From Enterobacter sp. kpr-6 (GTDB lineage Bacteria; Pseudomonadota; Gammaproteobacteria; Enterobacterales; Enterobacteriaceae), in the NCBI RefSeq assembly GCF_900116015.1, contig NZ_FOYH01000001.1, positions 553,444 to 617,443 of the forward strand: DNA of 64,000 nt, given 5' to 3'. How positions within the stretch are numbered: the first letter of the stretch is position 1; each line of letters starts with the position of its first letter. Under the pieces are notes generated by a model. It did no database searches, was not told where the DNA came from, and saw only the letters and a program-made list of their open reading frames with translations. Shown piece after piece: positions 36,600-45,298 of this stretch. The position numbers and the translations under genes are program-made.

Positions 36600-38738
36600 A
36601 TGAAAACGATAGCCATCATGAATCATATGGATGTCTTGTTTAAAGAAGCACCCATTCACGAGCTGCAAAATACGCTGGAAGCGCAGGACTACCGCGTGAT
36701 TTATCCTCATGACACCGACGATTTGCTGGAGCTTATTGAAAACAATGCTCAGGTCTGCGGCGTTATTTTCGACTGGGCGAAATACAATCTCCAGTTGACC
36801 AAACAAATTACCGCGCTTAATGAAAAGCTGCCGATGTATGCATTTGCCGACAGGCACGCATTAAAAAATATCGATATTCACGATCTCGGCCTGGCGGTGA
36901 ATTTTTTCGAGTATGAACTCTACGCCGGCAGTGAAATTGCCGACCGGATCAAGCGCGGTACGGAAGCCTATTTCGACGCGATTTTACCGCCCTTTACCAA
37001 AGCGCTATTTAATTACGTCGAACAAGGGAAATACACCTTCTGTACGCCGGGGCACATGGGGGGCACCGCATTCCAGAAAAGCCCGGTAGGTAGCCTGTTT
37101 TATGACTTTTTCGGTGCCAACACCATGAAGTCAGATATCTCGGTCTCCGTGGGTGAACTGGGGTCGTTGCTGGATCACTCCGGGCCGCACCGGGAAGCCG
37201 AGCGCTATATTGCCGAAACCTTTAATGCCGAACGCAGCTATATGGTGACCAACGGCACCTCCACCGCTAACAAAATTGTCGGTATGTATGCCGCGCCGGT
37301 CGGCAGCACCATTCTGGTTGATCGTAACTGTCACAAGTCGCTCACCCACCTGATGATCATGAGCGATATTACGCCGCTCTACTTACGCCCGACGCGCAAT
37401 GCATGGGGCATTCTCGGCGGTATTCCGCGCAGTGAATTCCAGAAAGAAACCATCGCGCAAAAAGTGAAGCAGACGCCGGGGGCAAGCTGGCCGGTGCATG
37501 CGGTGATCACCAACTCCACCTACGACGGCCTGCTCTATAACACGGACTACATCAAACAGACGCTCGACGTGAAGTCGATCCATTTTGATTCCGCCTGGGT
37601 TCCTTACACCAATTTCAGTCCGATTTATAAAGGACTGTGCGGGATGAGCGGCGATCGCGTTCCCGGAAAGGTGATTTACGAAACGCAGTCGACGCACAAA
37701 CTGCTGGCGGCGTTCTCGCAGGCGTCGATGATCCACATTAAAGGGGAGGTGGAAGAAGAAACCTTTAATGAAGCCTTTATGATGCACACCTCCACCTCGC
37801 CGCATTACGGTATCGTCGCCTCAATTGAAACCTCTGCGGCGATGATGAAAGGCAACGCCGGGAAGCGCCTGATCAACAACGCCATCCAGCGCGCGCTGCG
37901 TTTCCGCCACGAGGTCAAACGTATTCGCGAGGGCGTTGAGGGCTGGTTCTTTGACGTCTGGCAGCCGGACGAGGCCGAACTTGCGCCAGAGTGCTGGAAC
38001 CTGAAGCCAGGCGCGAAATGGCACGGCTTTGACGCCATCGATGATAACCACATGTATCTCGATCCGATAAAGGTCACGCTGCTGACGCCGGGGATGAATC
38101 GCCACGGTGAAATGGAAGAGCAGGGGATCCCGGCGTCTATCGTCGCGAAATACCTGGATCAGCACGGCATCATTGTGGAAAAAACCGGCCCGTATAATTT
38201 GCTGTTTTTATTCAGCATCGGCATCAATAAAACCAAAGCGCTGGGGCTGCTGCGCGCGCTGAATCATTTCAAGCGCGACTATGACCGTAACGCCACGGTG
38301 AAAGAGATGCTGCCGGATGTATACCATTGCCAGCCCGCGTTTTATGAAAACATGCGCATTCAGGAACTGGCTCAGGGTATCCATACGCTGATCCGTCAGC
38401 ATGATTTACCTGAGCTGATGTTCCGCGCCTTTGAAACGCTGCCGGCAATGGTGATGAACCCGCATCATGCCTTCCAGAAAGAGCTGCATGGCGAGATCGA
38501 GGAGGTCTATCTGGAGGAGATGATTGGTCGCGTCAGCGCCAACATGATCCTGCCGTACCCGCCCGGTGTGCCGCTGGTTATGCCAGGCGAAATGCTGGCG
38601 GAAGAGAACCGGCCCACGCTTGAGTTTCTGCAAATGCTGTGTGAAATCGGGGCCTGGTATCCCGGTTTTGAAACCGACATCCACGGCGCATATCGTCAGG
38701 CAGATGGACGCTATACGGTGAAGGTGATTAAAGACTAA
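36600..38738 (+). CDS. Inducible-type lysine decarboxylase, CadA-like
   Basis: A 712-residue PLP enzyme of the wing-domain decarboxylase family, converting lysine to cadaverine and consuming a proton in acid stress. An N-terminal wing domain covers 1-130, then the PLP core with CTPGHMGGTAFQKSPVG. The Schiff-base Lys367 in STHKLLAAFSQ has the same number as in E. coli CadA. Residues follow CadA rather than the ornithine enzyme SpeF, and nearer CadA than LdcC. Only three bases separate it from the antiporter gene. No CadC gene is in the window. Confidence 0.92.
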   Translation: MKTIAIMNHMDVLFKEAPIHELQNTLEAQDYRVIYPHDTDDLLELIENNAQVCGVIFDWAKYNLQLTKQITALNEKLPMYAFADRHALKNIDIHDLGLAVNFFEYELYAGSEIADRIKRGTEAYFDAILPPFTKALFNYVEQGKYTFCTPGHMGGTAFQKSPVGSLFYDFFGANTMKSDISVSVGELGSLLDHSGPHREAERYIAETFNAERSYMVTNGTSTANKIVGMYAAPVGSTILVDRNCHKSLTHLMIMSDITPLYLRPTRNAWGILGGIPRSEFQKETIAQKVKQTPGASWPVHAVITNSTYDGLLYNTDYIKQTLDVKSIHFDSAWVPYTNFSPIYKGLCGMSGDRVPGKVIYETQSTHKLLAAFSQASMIHIKGEVEEETFNEAFMMHTSTSPHYGIVASIETSAAMMKGNAGKRLINNAIQRALRFRHEVKRIREGVEGWFFDVWQPDEAELAPECWNLKPGAKWHGFDAIDDNHMYLDPIKVTLLTPGMNRHGEMEEQGIPASIVAKYLDQHGIIVEKTGPYNLLFLFSIGINKTKALGLLRALNHFKRDYDRNATVKEMLPDVYHCQPAFYENMRIQELAQGIHTLIRQHDLPELMFRAFETLPAMVMNPHHAFQKELHGEIEEVYLEEMIGRVSANMILPYPPGVPLVMPGEMLAEENRPTLEFLQMLCEIGAWYPGFETDIHGAYRQADGRYTVKVIKD

Positions 38739-38788
38739 ACCCTCTCACTCTTTTGCTCCGTTGTGATATTTAATGGCACCTCGTGCCG

Positions 38789-38816
38789 CCGCCGGTATCG
38801 CCCGGCGGTTTTTTTT
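38789..38816 (+). terminator. Rho-independent terminator after the decarboxylase gene
   Basis: CCGCCGG pairs with CCGGCGG over a six-base loop and is followed by eight T residues, 50 bases past the stop. It closes the lysine module on the right. Confidence 0.92.
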
Positions 38817-38884
38817 GCCTGACGAGTTGAACCTGAGCGGACATCACCGCAGACTACAACCCTCTTTTCTTAACAGGTTGTCAC

Positions 38885-39811
38885 ATGGCCTCTTTTTTCT
38901 CCCGCTATGCCTTCTCCGTCAAGCCGCAGGAAGCGCTGCTTATTTTGATCACCATGTTCTGGGGCGGCACCTTTCTGGCGGTCCAGTATGCCGTTACCCT
39001 CAGCGGCCCGTTTTTCTTTGTCGGGTTGCGTTTTGCGATGGCGGCGCTGGCCGTGGGGCTGATGTCGATCAGGGTGCTGCGCGGTGTGACCTGGCTTGAA
39101 ATCAAAGCGGGCGTGGCTATCGGCGTTTCGATAGCCCTAGGCTACGGGATGCAGACCTGGGGATTACAGTCCATCTCCAGCAGTAAATCGGCGTTTATCA
39201 CCGCCATGTACGTGCCGCTGGTGCCCTTACTACAATGGCTGTGCCTGGGCAGAATGCCGGGATTGATGTCCTGCATCGGGATTGTGCTGGCATTTACCGG
39301 GCTGATTTTACTCGCCGGGCCGGAAGGCAATTTGCTGGCGCTGGGCAAAGGCGAGCTTATCACCCTGGCGTGTGCGGTGGCGGTGGCCGCAGAGATTATC
39401 CTCATCAGCGCCTGGGCCGGGAAAGTGGATATTCGCCGCGTCACGGTGATCCAACTGGCAACCGCCTCGCTGGTGGCATTTTTTGCCATGCTGCCCGCCG
39501 GCGAGCCCATACCGCCCATCTCGAACGGGCTGCTGTTTGTAGCGGTGGGCCTGGGCATTTTCAGCGCGATTATTCAGGTGGTGATGAACTGGGCGCAGCG
39601 CAGCGTGTCACCTACACGTGCGACCATTATTTACACCGGCGAGCCGGTCTGGGCGGGCATTTTTGGTCGCCTTGCCGGAGAACGCCTGCCGTTGCTGGCG
39701 CTCCTTGGCGGCGCGTTTATCGTGCTGGGCGTGCTGGTGAGCGAGCTTAAATTCAAAAAGAAACAGGCACCCTCACAGGTGCCTGATAAACCGGAAAACC
39801 AGCCGGATTAA
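38885..39811 (+). CDS. EamA-family (DMT) permease
   Basis: A 308-residue drug/metabolite transporter with ten hydrophobic helices in two EamA repeats (about residues 18-145 and 160-290) and a charged tail. Substrate cannot be read from sequence. It lies where E. coli has the pyrimidine permease gene rutG, but on the opposite strand, and its stop overlaps the rutF stop by four bases. It could replace RutG in uptake or be an unrelated exporter; both are conjecture. Confidence 0.85.
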   Translation: MASFFSRYAFSVKPQEALLILITMFWGGTFLAVQYAVTLSGPFFFVGLRFAMAALAVGLMSIRVLRGVTWLEIKAGVAIGVSIALGYGMQTWGLQSISSSKSAFITAMYVPLVPLLQWLCLGRMPGLMSCIGIVLAFTGLILLAGPEGNLLALGKGELITLACAVAVAAEIILISAWAGKVDIRRVTVIQLATASLVAFFAMLPAGEPIPPISNGLLFVAVGLGIFSAIIQVVMNWAQRSVSPTRATIIYTGEPVWAGIFGRLAGERLPLLALLGGAFIVLGVLVSELKFKKKQAPSQVPDKPENQPD

Positions 39812-40308
39812 AGCCGGGGAGCGGGGTGCGCCAGCGCGTGATAGCCCCGGTTAAACCACACCAGTCCCTCCGGCGTCGCGTCGCGGGCAATCGTCACAAT
39901 GTCGCAGAAGAGAATGTCATGCGTCCCCACGCTGACCACCTGACTGATGCGGCAGTCGAAGTTAACCAGCGCGCCAATAAGCATCGGACTGCCGGTTTCT
40001 CCGCTTGTCCACTGCGCCGCGCTAAAGCGTTCTGCCATCGCCGTTTTACCGCCAAACAGGTTGGACAGCGATTCCTGACCTGCCGCCAGCGTGTTCACGC
40101 ACAGGGTTTGATTGGCGTTAAATACCGGCCACACGGAAGCCGAGCGGTTGAGGCACACCAGCAACGTGGGCGGCGAGTCGGTGACGCTGCACACAGCGCT
40201 GGCGGTAAACCCGGCGCGACCGCCCGGACCTTCCGTGGTGATGATATTCACCGCCGCGCCCACGCAGGCCATCGCATCTCGAAACGTCTGTTTATCGGGA
40301 ATTGCCAT
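39808..40308 (-). CDS. rutF: Flavin reductase RutF
   Basis: A 166-residue NADH:FMN reductase of the flavin_reduct family. It supplies reduced FMN to the RutA monooxygenase. Family features are [20 protein letters not shown] and the later [15 protein letters not shown] with a catalytic-site His. It is the last gene of the rut operon here; rutG, which follows in E. coli, is absent. Nine bases separate it from rutE. Confidence 0.95.
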   Translation of the reverse strand: MAIPDKQTFRDAMACVGAAVNIITTEGPGGRAGFTASAVCSVTDSPPTLLVCLNRSASVWPVFNANQTLCVNTLAAGQESLSNLFGGKTAMAERFSAAQWTSGETGSPMLIGALVNFDCRISQVVSVGTHDILFCDIVTIARDATPEGLVWFNRGYHALAHPAPRL

Positions 40309-40317
40309 TGTGCCTCC

Positions 40318-40908
40318 TCAGGCCAGCGTGCAGGCGTCGTCAAAGTCCAGGCGCGGCAGGCGGTCATACAGCTTTTCCGCGTCGCCGTAGCCAATGTTAA
40401 TCAGCAGATTGCTCCTCCAGCCGCTGTCGGCAAAAAAGGCGGCATCCACTTTATTGCGGTCAAAGCCGGACATCGGCCCGGTATCCAGCCCCAGACTACG
40501 GCAGGCAAAAATCAGATACGCCGCCTGCATGGAGCTGTTGCGAAAAGCCGTTTCCTCCGCCAGTTGCGGGCTTTGGGTAAACCAGCTTCGCGCATCGCCG
40601 TGGGGGAACAGCGCGGGCAGTTTGTCGTAAAACAGCGGGTCCCAGGCCACAATTGCCGTCACCGGCGCAGTCATGCTCTTATCCAGATTGCCGCTGGAGA
40701 GCGCCGGGCACAGTTTTTCTTTCCCCTCATGGGTGCGCACAAACACAATCCGCGCAGGCGAGCAGTTCGCCGACGTCGGCCCCATTTTCAGCAGATCGTA
40801 AATCGCCTTTAGCGTCTCGTCGCTGACTGACTTTGCCAGCCAGCCGTTATGGGTGCGGGCCTGGGTGAACAGCGCAGCCAGCGCGTCGGGATTGACCGCG
40901 TCTCTCAT
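40318..40908 (-). CDS. rutE: Malonic semialdehyde reductase RutE
   Basis: A 196-residue nitroreductase-family flavoprotein. In the Rut pathway it reduces malonic semialdehyde to 3-hydroxypropionate, a job shared with Ydf[19 protein letters not shown] and [18 protein letters not shown] are characteristic. It overlaps rutD by four bases, indicating translational coupling, and is full length. Confidence 0.95.
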   Translation of the reverse strand: MRDAVNPDALAALFTQARTHNGWLAKSVSDETLKAIYDLLKMGPTSANCSPARIVFVRTHEGKEKLCPALSSGNLDKSMTAPVTAIVAWDPLFYDKLPALFPHGDARSWFTQSPQLAEETAFRNSSMQAAYLIFACRSLGLDTGPMSGFDRNKVDAAFFADSGWRSNLLINIGYGDAEKLYDRLPRLDFDDACTLA

Positions 40909-41717
40909 ATCATCTCCTTCACTGCGGATTGGCTAACGGGCAGCATCGTTGCCAGCCCGTCGATTAACAGGGTGTTAAAGGTATCGCTGTCGGTCACGTT
41001 GCAGGCGTGGCCGCCCCAGTCCATGACCACCAGTTCACTGTCAGGCAGGGCCTCACCAAGCTCGCGGGAGCACTGCCAGGGCACCAGCAGATCGTCGCGT
41101 GAGCAGAGGATCAGCGCCGGGCAGGTCACGTCCCCGGCACGGCGGGAGAAATCCGCCTGCGTCAGGGCGCTCAGGCGGCGCAGCAGATTGTCTTTGCCCT
41201 GAAAATGCGCCAGTGCCAGCGCATCTTCGGCTTCCAGACGCGGCGCGCGCTCGGCCATCCACTGTGCCGGGTATAAAAACAGCGGCTGCGCATCGACCCA
41301 CGCCTGTGCGCCGCCCGCATGGAGTAACCGCTCGCGGGTACGAAAACAGCGTCGGGTATGGGCGTTCAGCGTCAGCCAGCCGTTGACCAGCACCAGCCCG
41401 CTGACCGACTGCGGATAATCCAGCGCCAGTTGCAGCCCCATTAGCGCCCCCAGCGCATGACCGATCGCGCAATAGCGCGTAATGCCCGCCTCAGCCAGCG
41501 CGGTATGCAGTTCGGCAGCCATCGCCGCCATGCTGTAATCCGCCGGTAGCACCGCCGGATTGTTGCCGGTGCCGCGCTGGTCGTAGCTCACCACCTGATA
41601 ACGGGCAGAGAGCGCGGGGATTTGCGGCTGCCAGTAGTGGCCCGCGCCGCCCAGTCCGGCGATCAGCACCACCACGGGCGCGTCGGGAAAGGGGGCGTCG
41701 GCAATGGAAAGCTGCAT
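40905..41717 (-). CDS. rutD: RutD, alpha/beta-hydrolase-fold protein
   Basis: A 270-residue alpha/beta hydrolase-fold protein that speeds release of aminoacrylate- or carbamate-derived products in uracil breakdown. The fold is clear ([27 protein letters not shown]), but the nucleophile elbow reads GHALGAL, with Ala in place of Ser. E. coli RutD has the same change, so this is not damage. The second of two adjacent ATGs is chosen by comparison with E. coli. Confidence 0.94.
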   Translation of the reverse strand: MQLSIADAPFPDAPVVVLIAGLGGAGHYWQPQIPALSARYQVVSYDQRGTGNNPAVLPADYSMAAMAAELHTALAEAGITRYCAIGHALGALMGLQLALDYPQSVSGLVLVNGWLTLNAHTRRCFRTRERLLHAGGAQAWVDAQPLFLYPAQWMAERAPRLEAEDALALAHFQGKDNLLRRLSALTQADFSRRAGDVTCPALILCSRDDLLVPWQCSRELGEALPDSELVVMDWGGHACNVTDSDTFNTLLIDGLATMLPVSQSAVKEMI

Positions 41718-41724
41718 CATGACC

Positions 41725-42111
41725 TCACTTAGCGATATGGGCGACGCTGGCGATTTCCACCAGCGCTTCCGGTTTCACCAGCCCGCACTGAATGCAGAAG
41801 CGGGCCGGTTTATCGCCGGGGAAAAACTCGGCGTACACTTCGTTAATCGCGGCGTAGTTTTTCCAGTCGGTGATAAAAATGCTGTTGAACGTCACGTCCT
41901 CCATGGTGCCACCCGCCGTCTCGATCACGCTCCTGATGGTTTCCAGCACGTGACGGGTTTGCGCCTTTGGGTCGTCAACAAACACCACGTTGTTCTGCTT
42001 ATCAAAGGGCAGGGTGCCGGAGACATACACCACGCCGTCAGCGAGCGTTCCGGGCACAAACGGGGCGATGGGCGTGGTGGTGCCCGGTGGGATAATGACC
42101 TGTTTTGGCAT
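41725..42111 (-). CDS. rutC: 3-aminoacrylate deaminase RutC
   Basis: A 128-residue YjgF/RidA-family protein assigned to aminoacrylate handling in the Rut pathway. The family's trimer-interface pocket is recognisable ([19 protein letters not shown], and the conserved Arg in [10 protein letters not shown]). It lies seven bases before rutD and three after rutB in the leftward operon. Confidence 0.95.
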   Translation of the reverse strand: MPKQVIIPPGTTTPIAPFVPGTLADGVVYVSGTLPFDKQNNVVFVDDPKAQTRHVLETIRSVIETAGGTMEDVTFNSIFITDWKNYAAINEVYAEFFPGDKPARFCIQCGLVKPEALVEIASVAHIAK

Positions 42112-42114
42112 AGG

Positions 42115-42813
42115 TTATTCCTCAGTCACAAGGTGAGTGGTGGCGGGTTGCAGGGCCTGGCAGAAGGTGCTGACGTCGCTCACCCAGCCAAAGAACGTTT
42201 CAATGTTGAACAGCGCCGCCTGTTGCGCAAACGCCGGACCAGCCTGATGGGTGGCGTCTTCCAGCACCACGCCGAAGTATTCGAGGAAAAAGCCGTCGCG
42301 CAGGGTGGATTCCACGCAGACGTTAGTGGCGATGCCGGTAAACACCAGATGGCGAATGCCCCGGCTGCGTAAAATGCTGTCGAGTGGGGTATTGAAAAAG
42401 CCGCTGTAGCGCGATTTGGGCAGCACGATGTCGTCGGGCTGCGGCGTCAGTTCCGCCACCAGTTCGTAATCCCAGCCGCCTTTCGCCAGCAGCGTGCCCT
42501 GAAGTTCCGGGCGCTTGCGCATGGTTTTCAGCGCATTGGATTTGTAATAGTTGGGCGAGCCGGGGCCGCCCGCTTCAACGTAGCGATCGTCCCAGCCGTT
42601 CTGGAACCAGATAATCGTCATGCCCGCTTCGCGCGCGGCGCTGACGGCGGTTTTGATATTTTCAATCACCGGACGGGTGGCGGAGACATCAAACCCGGCG
42701 AGATCGAGATAGCCGCCGGGACTGGCGTAGGCGTTCTGCATGTCGATCACGATCAGGGCGCTCTGTTCCGGCTTTAAGGTCACGGCTTCCGGGCGGGCAG
42801 AAAAAGTAATCAT
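42115..42813 (-). CDS. rutB: Ureidoacrylate amidohydrolase RutB
   Basis: A 232-residue isochorismatase-family cysteine hydrolase that splits ureidoacrylate, the RutA product, toward aminoacrylate and carbamate. The triad is visible as Asp in VIDMQNAY, Lys in [10 protein letters not shown] and Cys in [11 protein letters not shown]. The frame is open 14 codons further, but ATG 42813 ([10 protein letters not shown]) matches the E. coli start and overlaps the rutA stop by one base (TGATG). Confidence 0.95.
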   Translation of the reverse strand: MITFSARPEAVTLKPEQSALIVIDMQNAYASPGGYLDLAGFDVSATRPVIENIKTAVSAAREAGMTIIWFQNGWDDRYVEAGGPGSPNYYKSNALKTMRKRPELQGTLLAKGGWDYELVAELTPQPDDIVLPKSRYSGFFNTPLDSILRSRGIRHLVFTGIATNVCVESTLRDGFFLEYFGVVLEDATHQAGPAFAQQAALFNIETFFGWVSDVSTFCQALQPATTHLVTEE

Positions 42814-43904
42814 CAGGCCACCTCCCGCGTCGGAGCAGGGATCGCGGCGCGGCACTGCATCAGCGGCTGAATGCGCTCGCCAAAGGCTTCAATGCCTTCC
42901 AGGAAATCATCAAAGGTTAACAGCACGCCCTCGGTGCCGGGGACGGTGGCGACCTCATCCAGCAGGCGGGCAACGGTGGCGTAAGAGCCGACCAGCGTAC
43001 CCATATTGATATTGACCGCAGACGTGGGATCGGCCATCTGGCGCACGTTGGTGTCGCTGCCGGAGCGGGTATCTTTCTGGCTTTGTTCGGTCAGCCAGGA
43101 GAGGGCTTCTTCGTCGGCACCCGCTTTGTAGTGTTCCCATTTCGCGCGGGCGGCTTCGTCGGTTTCATCGGCGATCACCATAAACAGCACATACGAACCC
43201 ACATCGCGTCCGGCTTTTTCGGCGGCGGTTTTCATGCGTGCGGCGGTCGGTGCGAAGGCGGCGGGCGTGTTAACCCCTTTGCCAAAGCAGAAGTTGAAGT
43301 CGGCGTATTTCGCGGAAAATTCCATTCCGGCGTCGCTTTGTCCGGCGCAGATCACCTTCATCGGCGAGGCGGGAACCGGGCTGACGCGGCAGTCGTTCAT
43401 GGTAAAGAACTCGCCTTTGAAATCGCTCTTGCCGGTGCCCCACAGATCGCGCAGCACCTGCACATATTCAGTCAGGTAATCGTAGCGCTTGCTGAAATAG
43501 TCATCGCCCGGCCACAGGCCCATCTGCTCATATTCCGGCTTTTGCCAGCCGGTCACCAGGTTGACGCCAAAGCGACCACCGGAAATTGAGTCGATGGTGG
43601 AGGCCATCCGCGCCACGATCGCCGGGGGTAGCGTCAGCGTGGCGGCCGTGGCGTAAATCTGGATCCGCGAGGTCACCGCCGCCAGCCCCGCCATCAGGGT
43701 GAACGACTCCAGGTTATGATCCCAGAACTCGGTTTTGCCGCCGAAGCCGCGCAGTTTGATCATCGACAGCGCAAAATCGAAGTGATAGTGCTCGGCCTTC
43801 TGCACAATGGCTTTGTTCAACTCAAAGGTTGGCTTGTACTGCGGCGCATGGGTGGAGATCAACCAGCCGTTGTTGCCAATCGGAACGAAAACACCAATTT
43901 TCAT
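42813..43904 (-). CDS. rutA: Pyrimidine monooxygenase RutA
   Basis: A 363-residue class C flavin monooxygenase (luciferase-like fold) that opens the uracil ring to ureidoacrylate with reduced FMN from RutF. It is nearly identical to E. coli RutA through [31 protein letters not shown] and [19 protein letters not shown] 43904 is chosen over the preceding GTG because GAGG then has correct spacing. First gene of rutABCDEF, behind a sigma-54 promoter. Confidence 0.96.
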   Translation of the reverse strand: MKIGVFVPIGNNGWLISTHAPQYKPTFELNKAIVQKAEHYHFDFALSMIKLRGFGGKTEFWDHNLESFTLMAGLAAVTSRIQIYATAATLTLPPAIVARMASTIDSISGGRFGVNLVTGWQKPEYEQMGLWPGDDYFSKRYDYLTEYVQVLRDLWGTGKSDFKGEFFTMNDCRVSPVPASPMKVICAGQSDAGMEFSAKYADFNFCFGKGVNTPAAFAPTAARMKTAAEKAGRDVGSYVLFMVIADETDEAARAKWEHYKAGADEEALSWLTEQSQKDTRSGSDTNVRQMADPTSAVNINMGTLVGSYATVARLLDEVATVPGTEGVLLTFDDFLEGIEAFGERIQPLMQCRAAIPAPTREVA

Positions 43905-43981
43905 CACGTACCTCGCATCAATTAGGGAGAATCAGTCGTGGCGCTGCATCCTGCATTTCCGTAAGCCTCGCAGGAGGAATT

Positions 43982-43997
43982 TGCAAAGGCGATGCCA
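43982..43997 (-). promoter_or_regulatory. Sigma-54 promoter of the rut operon
   Basis: On the minus strand TGGCATCGCCTTTGCA fits the -24/-12 consensus TGGCAC-N5-TTGCA with one mismatch. It is 78 bases upstream of rutA. E. coli rut is activated by NtrC from a sigma-54 promoter, so nitrogen limitation should induce it here too. Confidence 0.8.
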
Positions 43998-44060
43998 GGT
44001 TTGAAAACTGCAATGTTATTAACGTGTTAATTAAAGGTTGGCTTTTTTGGCGCTAAAATG

Positions 44061-44076
44061 TGGACTGTCTGGTCAA
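44061..44076. promoter_or_regulatory. RutR operator
   Basis: TGGACTGTCTGGTCAA agrees with the RutR palindrome TTGACCA-NN-TGGTCAA at 11 of 14 defined positions, with an intact right half. It lies between rutR and rutA, where RutR represses until uracil is bound. Confidence 0.65.
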
Positions 44077-44181
44077 ATTCAGTGCACAAAAAGCAGGCGC
44101 TTATGCACGCTCAGAGAGCATTCCGTCGTGTGGGGCAGGGAGATTTGCTATGCTCTGGGCATTGATAAAGGGAGTGAATAG

Positions 44182-44820
44182 ATGAAGCAGGATACGGGGA
44201 AGAAAACCGGTAAGCGCTCGCAGGCGGTCAGTGAAAAAAGAGCCGCGATCCTGACGGCAGCGCTGAGTTTGTTCTCACAGTTTGGTATTCACGGCACGCG
44301 CATCGAGCAGGTGGCGGAGCAGGCCGGGGTATCAAAAACCAATTTGCTCTATTACTACCCGTCAAAAGAGGCGCTCTATATTGCCGTGTTGCGCCAGATC
44401 CTCGACATCTGGCTTGCGCCGCTGAAAGCCTTTCGTGAAGACTTTACGCCGCTGGTCGCCATCAAAGAGTACATCCGCCTGAAGTTAACTGTGTCACGGG
44501 ATCACCCGCAGGCTTCCCGGCTGTTTTGCCTGGAAATGTTGCAGGGTGCGCCGCTGCTGAAAGCTGAACTGACGGGGGATTTAAAAACGCTGGTGGATGA
44601 GAAGTCGGCGATCATCGCCGGATGGGTCGCCAGCGGTAAACTGGCGGACGTCGATCCCCATCATCTGATTTTTATGATCTGGGCCACCACCCAGCACTAC
44701 GCCGATTTCGCCACTCAGGTGGAGGCGGTCACCGGCGCGACGCTGGCCGATGAGGCCTTCTTTGCGCGCACGGTCGATAACGTCCAGCGGATGATCGTCG
44801 AAGGCATTCGCGTACGTTAA
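44182..44820 (+). CDS. rutR: Pyrimidine-responsive regulator RutR
   Basis: A 212-residue TetR-family repressor. The HTH lies at about residues 20-65 (IHGTRIEQVAEQAGVSKTNL), and the C-terminal ligand domain matches E. coli RutR, which releases DNA on binding uracil or thymine and also affects carAB and purine genes. Divergent from rutA, with the operator between them. Its stop overlaps the following convergent gene's stop. Confidence 0.96.
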   Translation: MKQDTGKKTGKRSQAVSEKRAAILTAALSLFSQFGIHGTRIEQVAEQAGVSKTNLLYYYPSKEALYIAVLRQILDIWLAPLKAFREDFTPLVAIKEYIRLKLTVSRDHPQASRLFCLEMLQGAPLLKAELTGDLKTLVDEKSAIIAGWVASGKLADVDPHHLIFMIWATTQHYADFATQVEAVTGATLADEAFFARTVDNVQRMIVEGIRVR

Positions 44821-45212
44821 TTCCCCGGCGGCAGCGGGCAACTGAGGTCGCCTTCTTCACACTGCAACAGCGAGGCGAGCCAGGCTTCGCGCTCCACGGC
44901 TTTGTCGTGCAGGCACTGGTTATGAACCATCGGCTGCACGCTGCCCCCTTCGGTGGCTGAACTGACAAACTCGCAGTCTGCATCGCGCAGGGTGATCCAC
45001 GCCTGTTGCGCTTTTTGCAGCAGGTCGCGCTGCGGTTTATTCGCCCGCTTTATCGCCGTCTGGTAGGTGTCATTAAGTTTTTTATCGGCGGCCTGATACT
45101 GGCTGGCGGTGCATTGATTAAGGTCGGACTGGGTCGTGGCGTTGTCGCACTCATCGGCAAGAGCGGGCGCGCTGAGCAGCAGGGTGGCGAGAAGGAAGGT
45201 TGAGCGTTTCAT
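44817..45212 (-). CDS. LprI-like (DUF1311) secreted protein
   Basis: A 131-residue exported protein with signal peptide MKRSTFLLATLLLSAPALA. The mature part has six cysteines and the DUF1311 pattern (CDNATTQSDLNQCTASQY, AQQAWITLRDADCEF). The domain is shared with LprI, described as a lysozyme inhibitor in mycobacteria; that function is not shown here. ATG 45212 follows GGGAG. It is convergent with rutR (four-base overlap), 86 bases from the putA stop. Confidence 0.87.
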   Translation of the reverse strand: MKRSTFLLATLLLSAPALADECDNATTQSDLNQCTASQYQAADKKLNDTYQTAIKRANKPQRDLLQKAQQAWITLRDADCEFVSSATEGGSVQPMVHNQCLHDKAVEREAWLASLLQCEEGDLSCPLPPGN

Positions 45213-45298
45213 AGTGTCTCCCACACAGGTTAAAACAAAAGCCTACAGGGATCTGATGTGCCCGGCAAGCGTGCGCCGCCGGGCGTGTTTTCAGCGGG

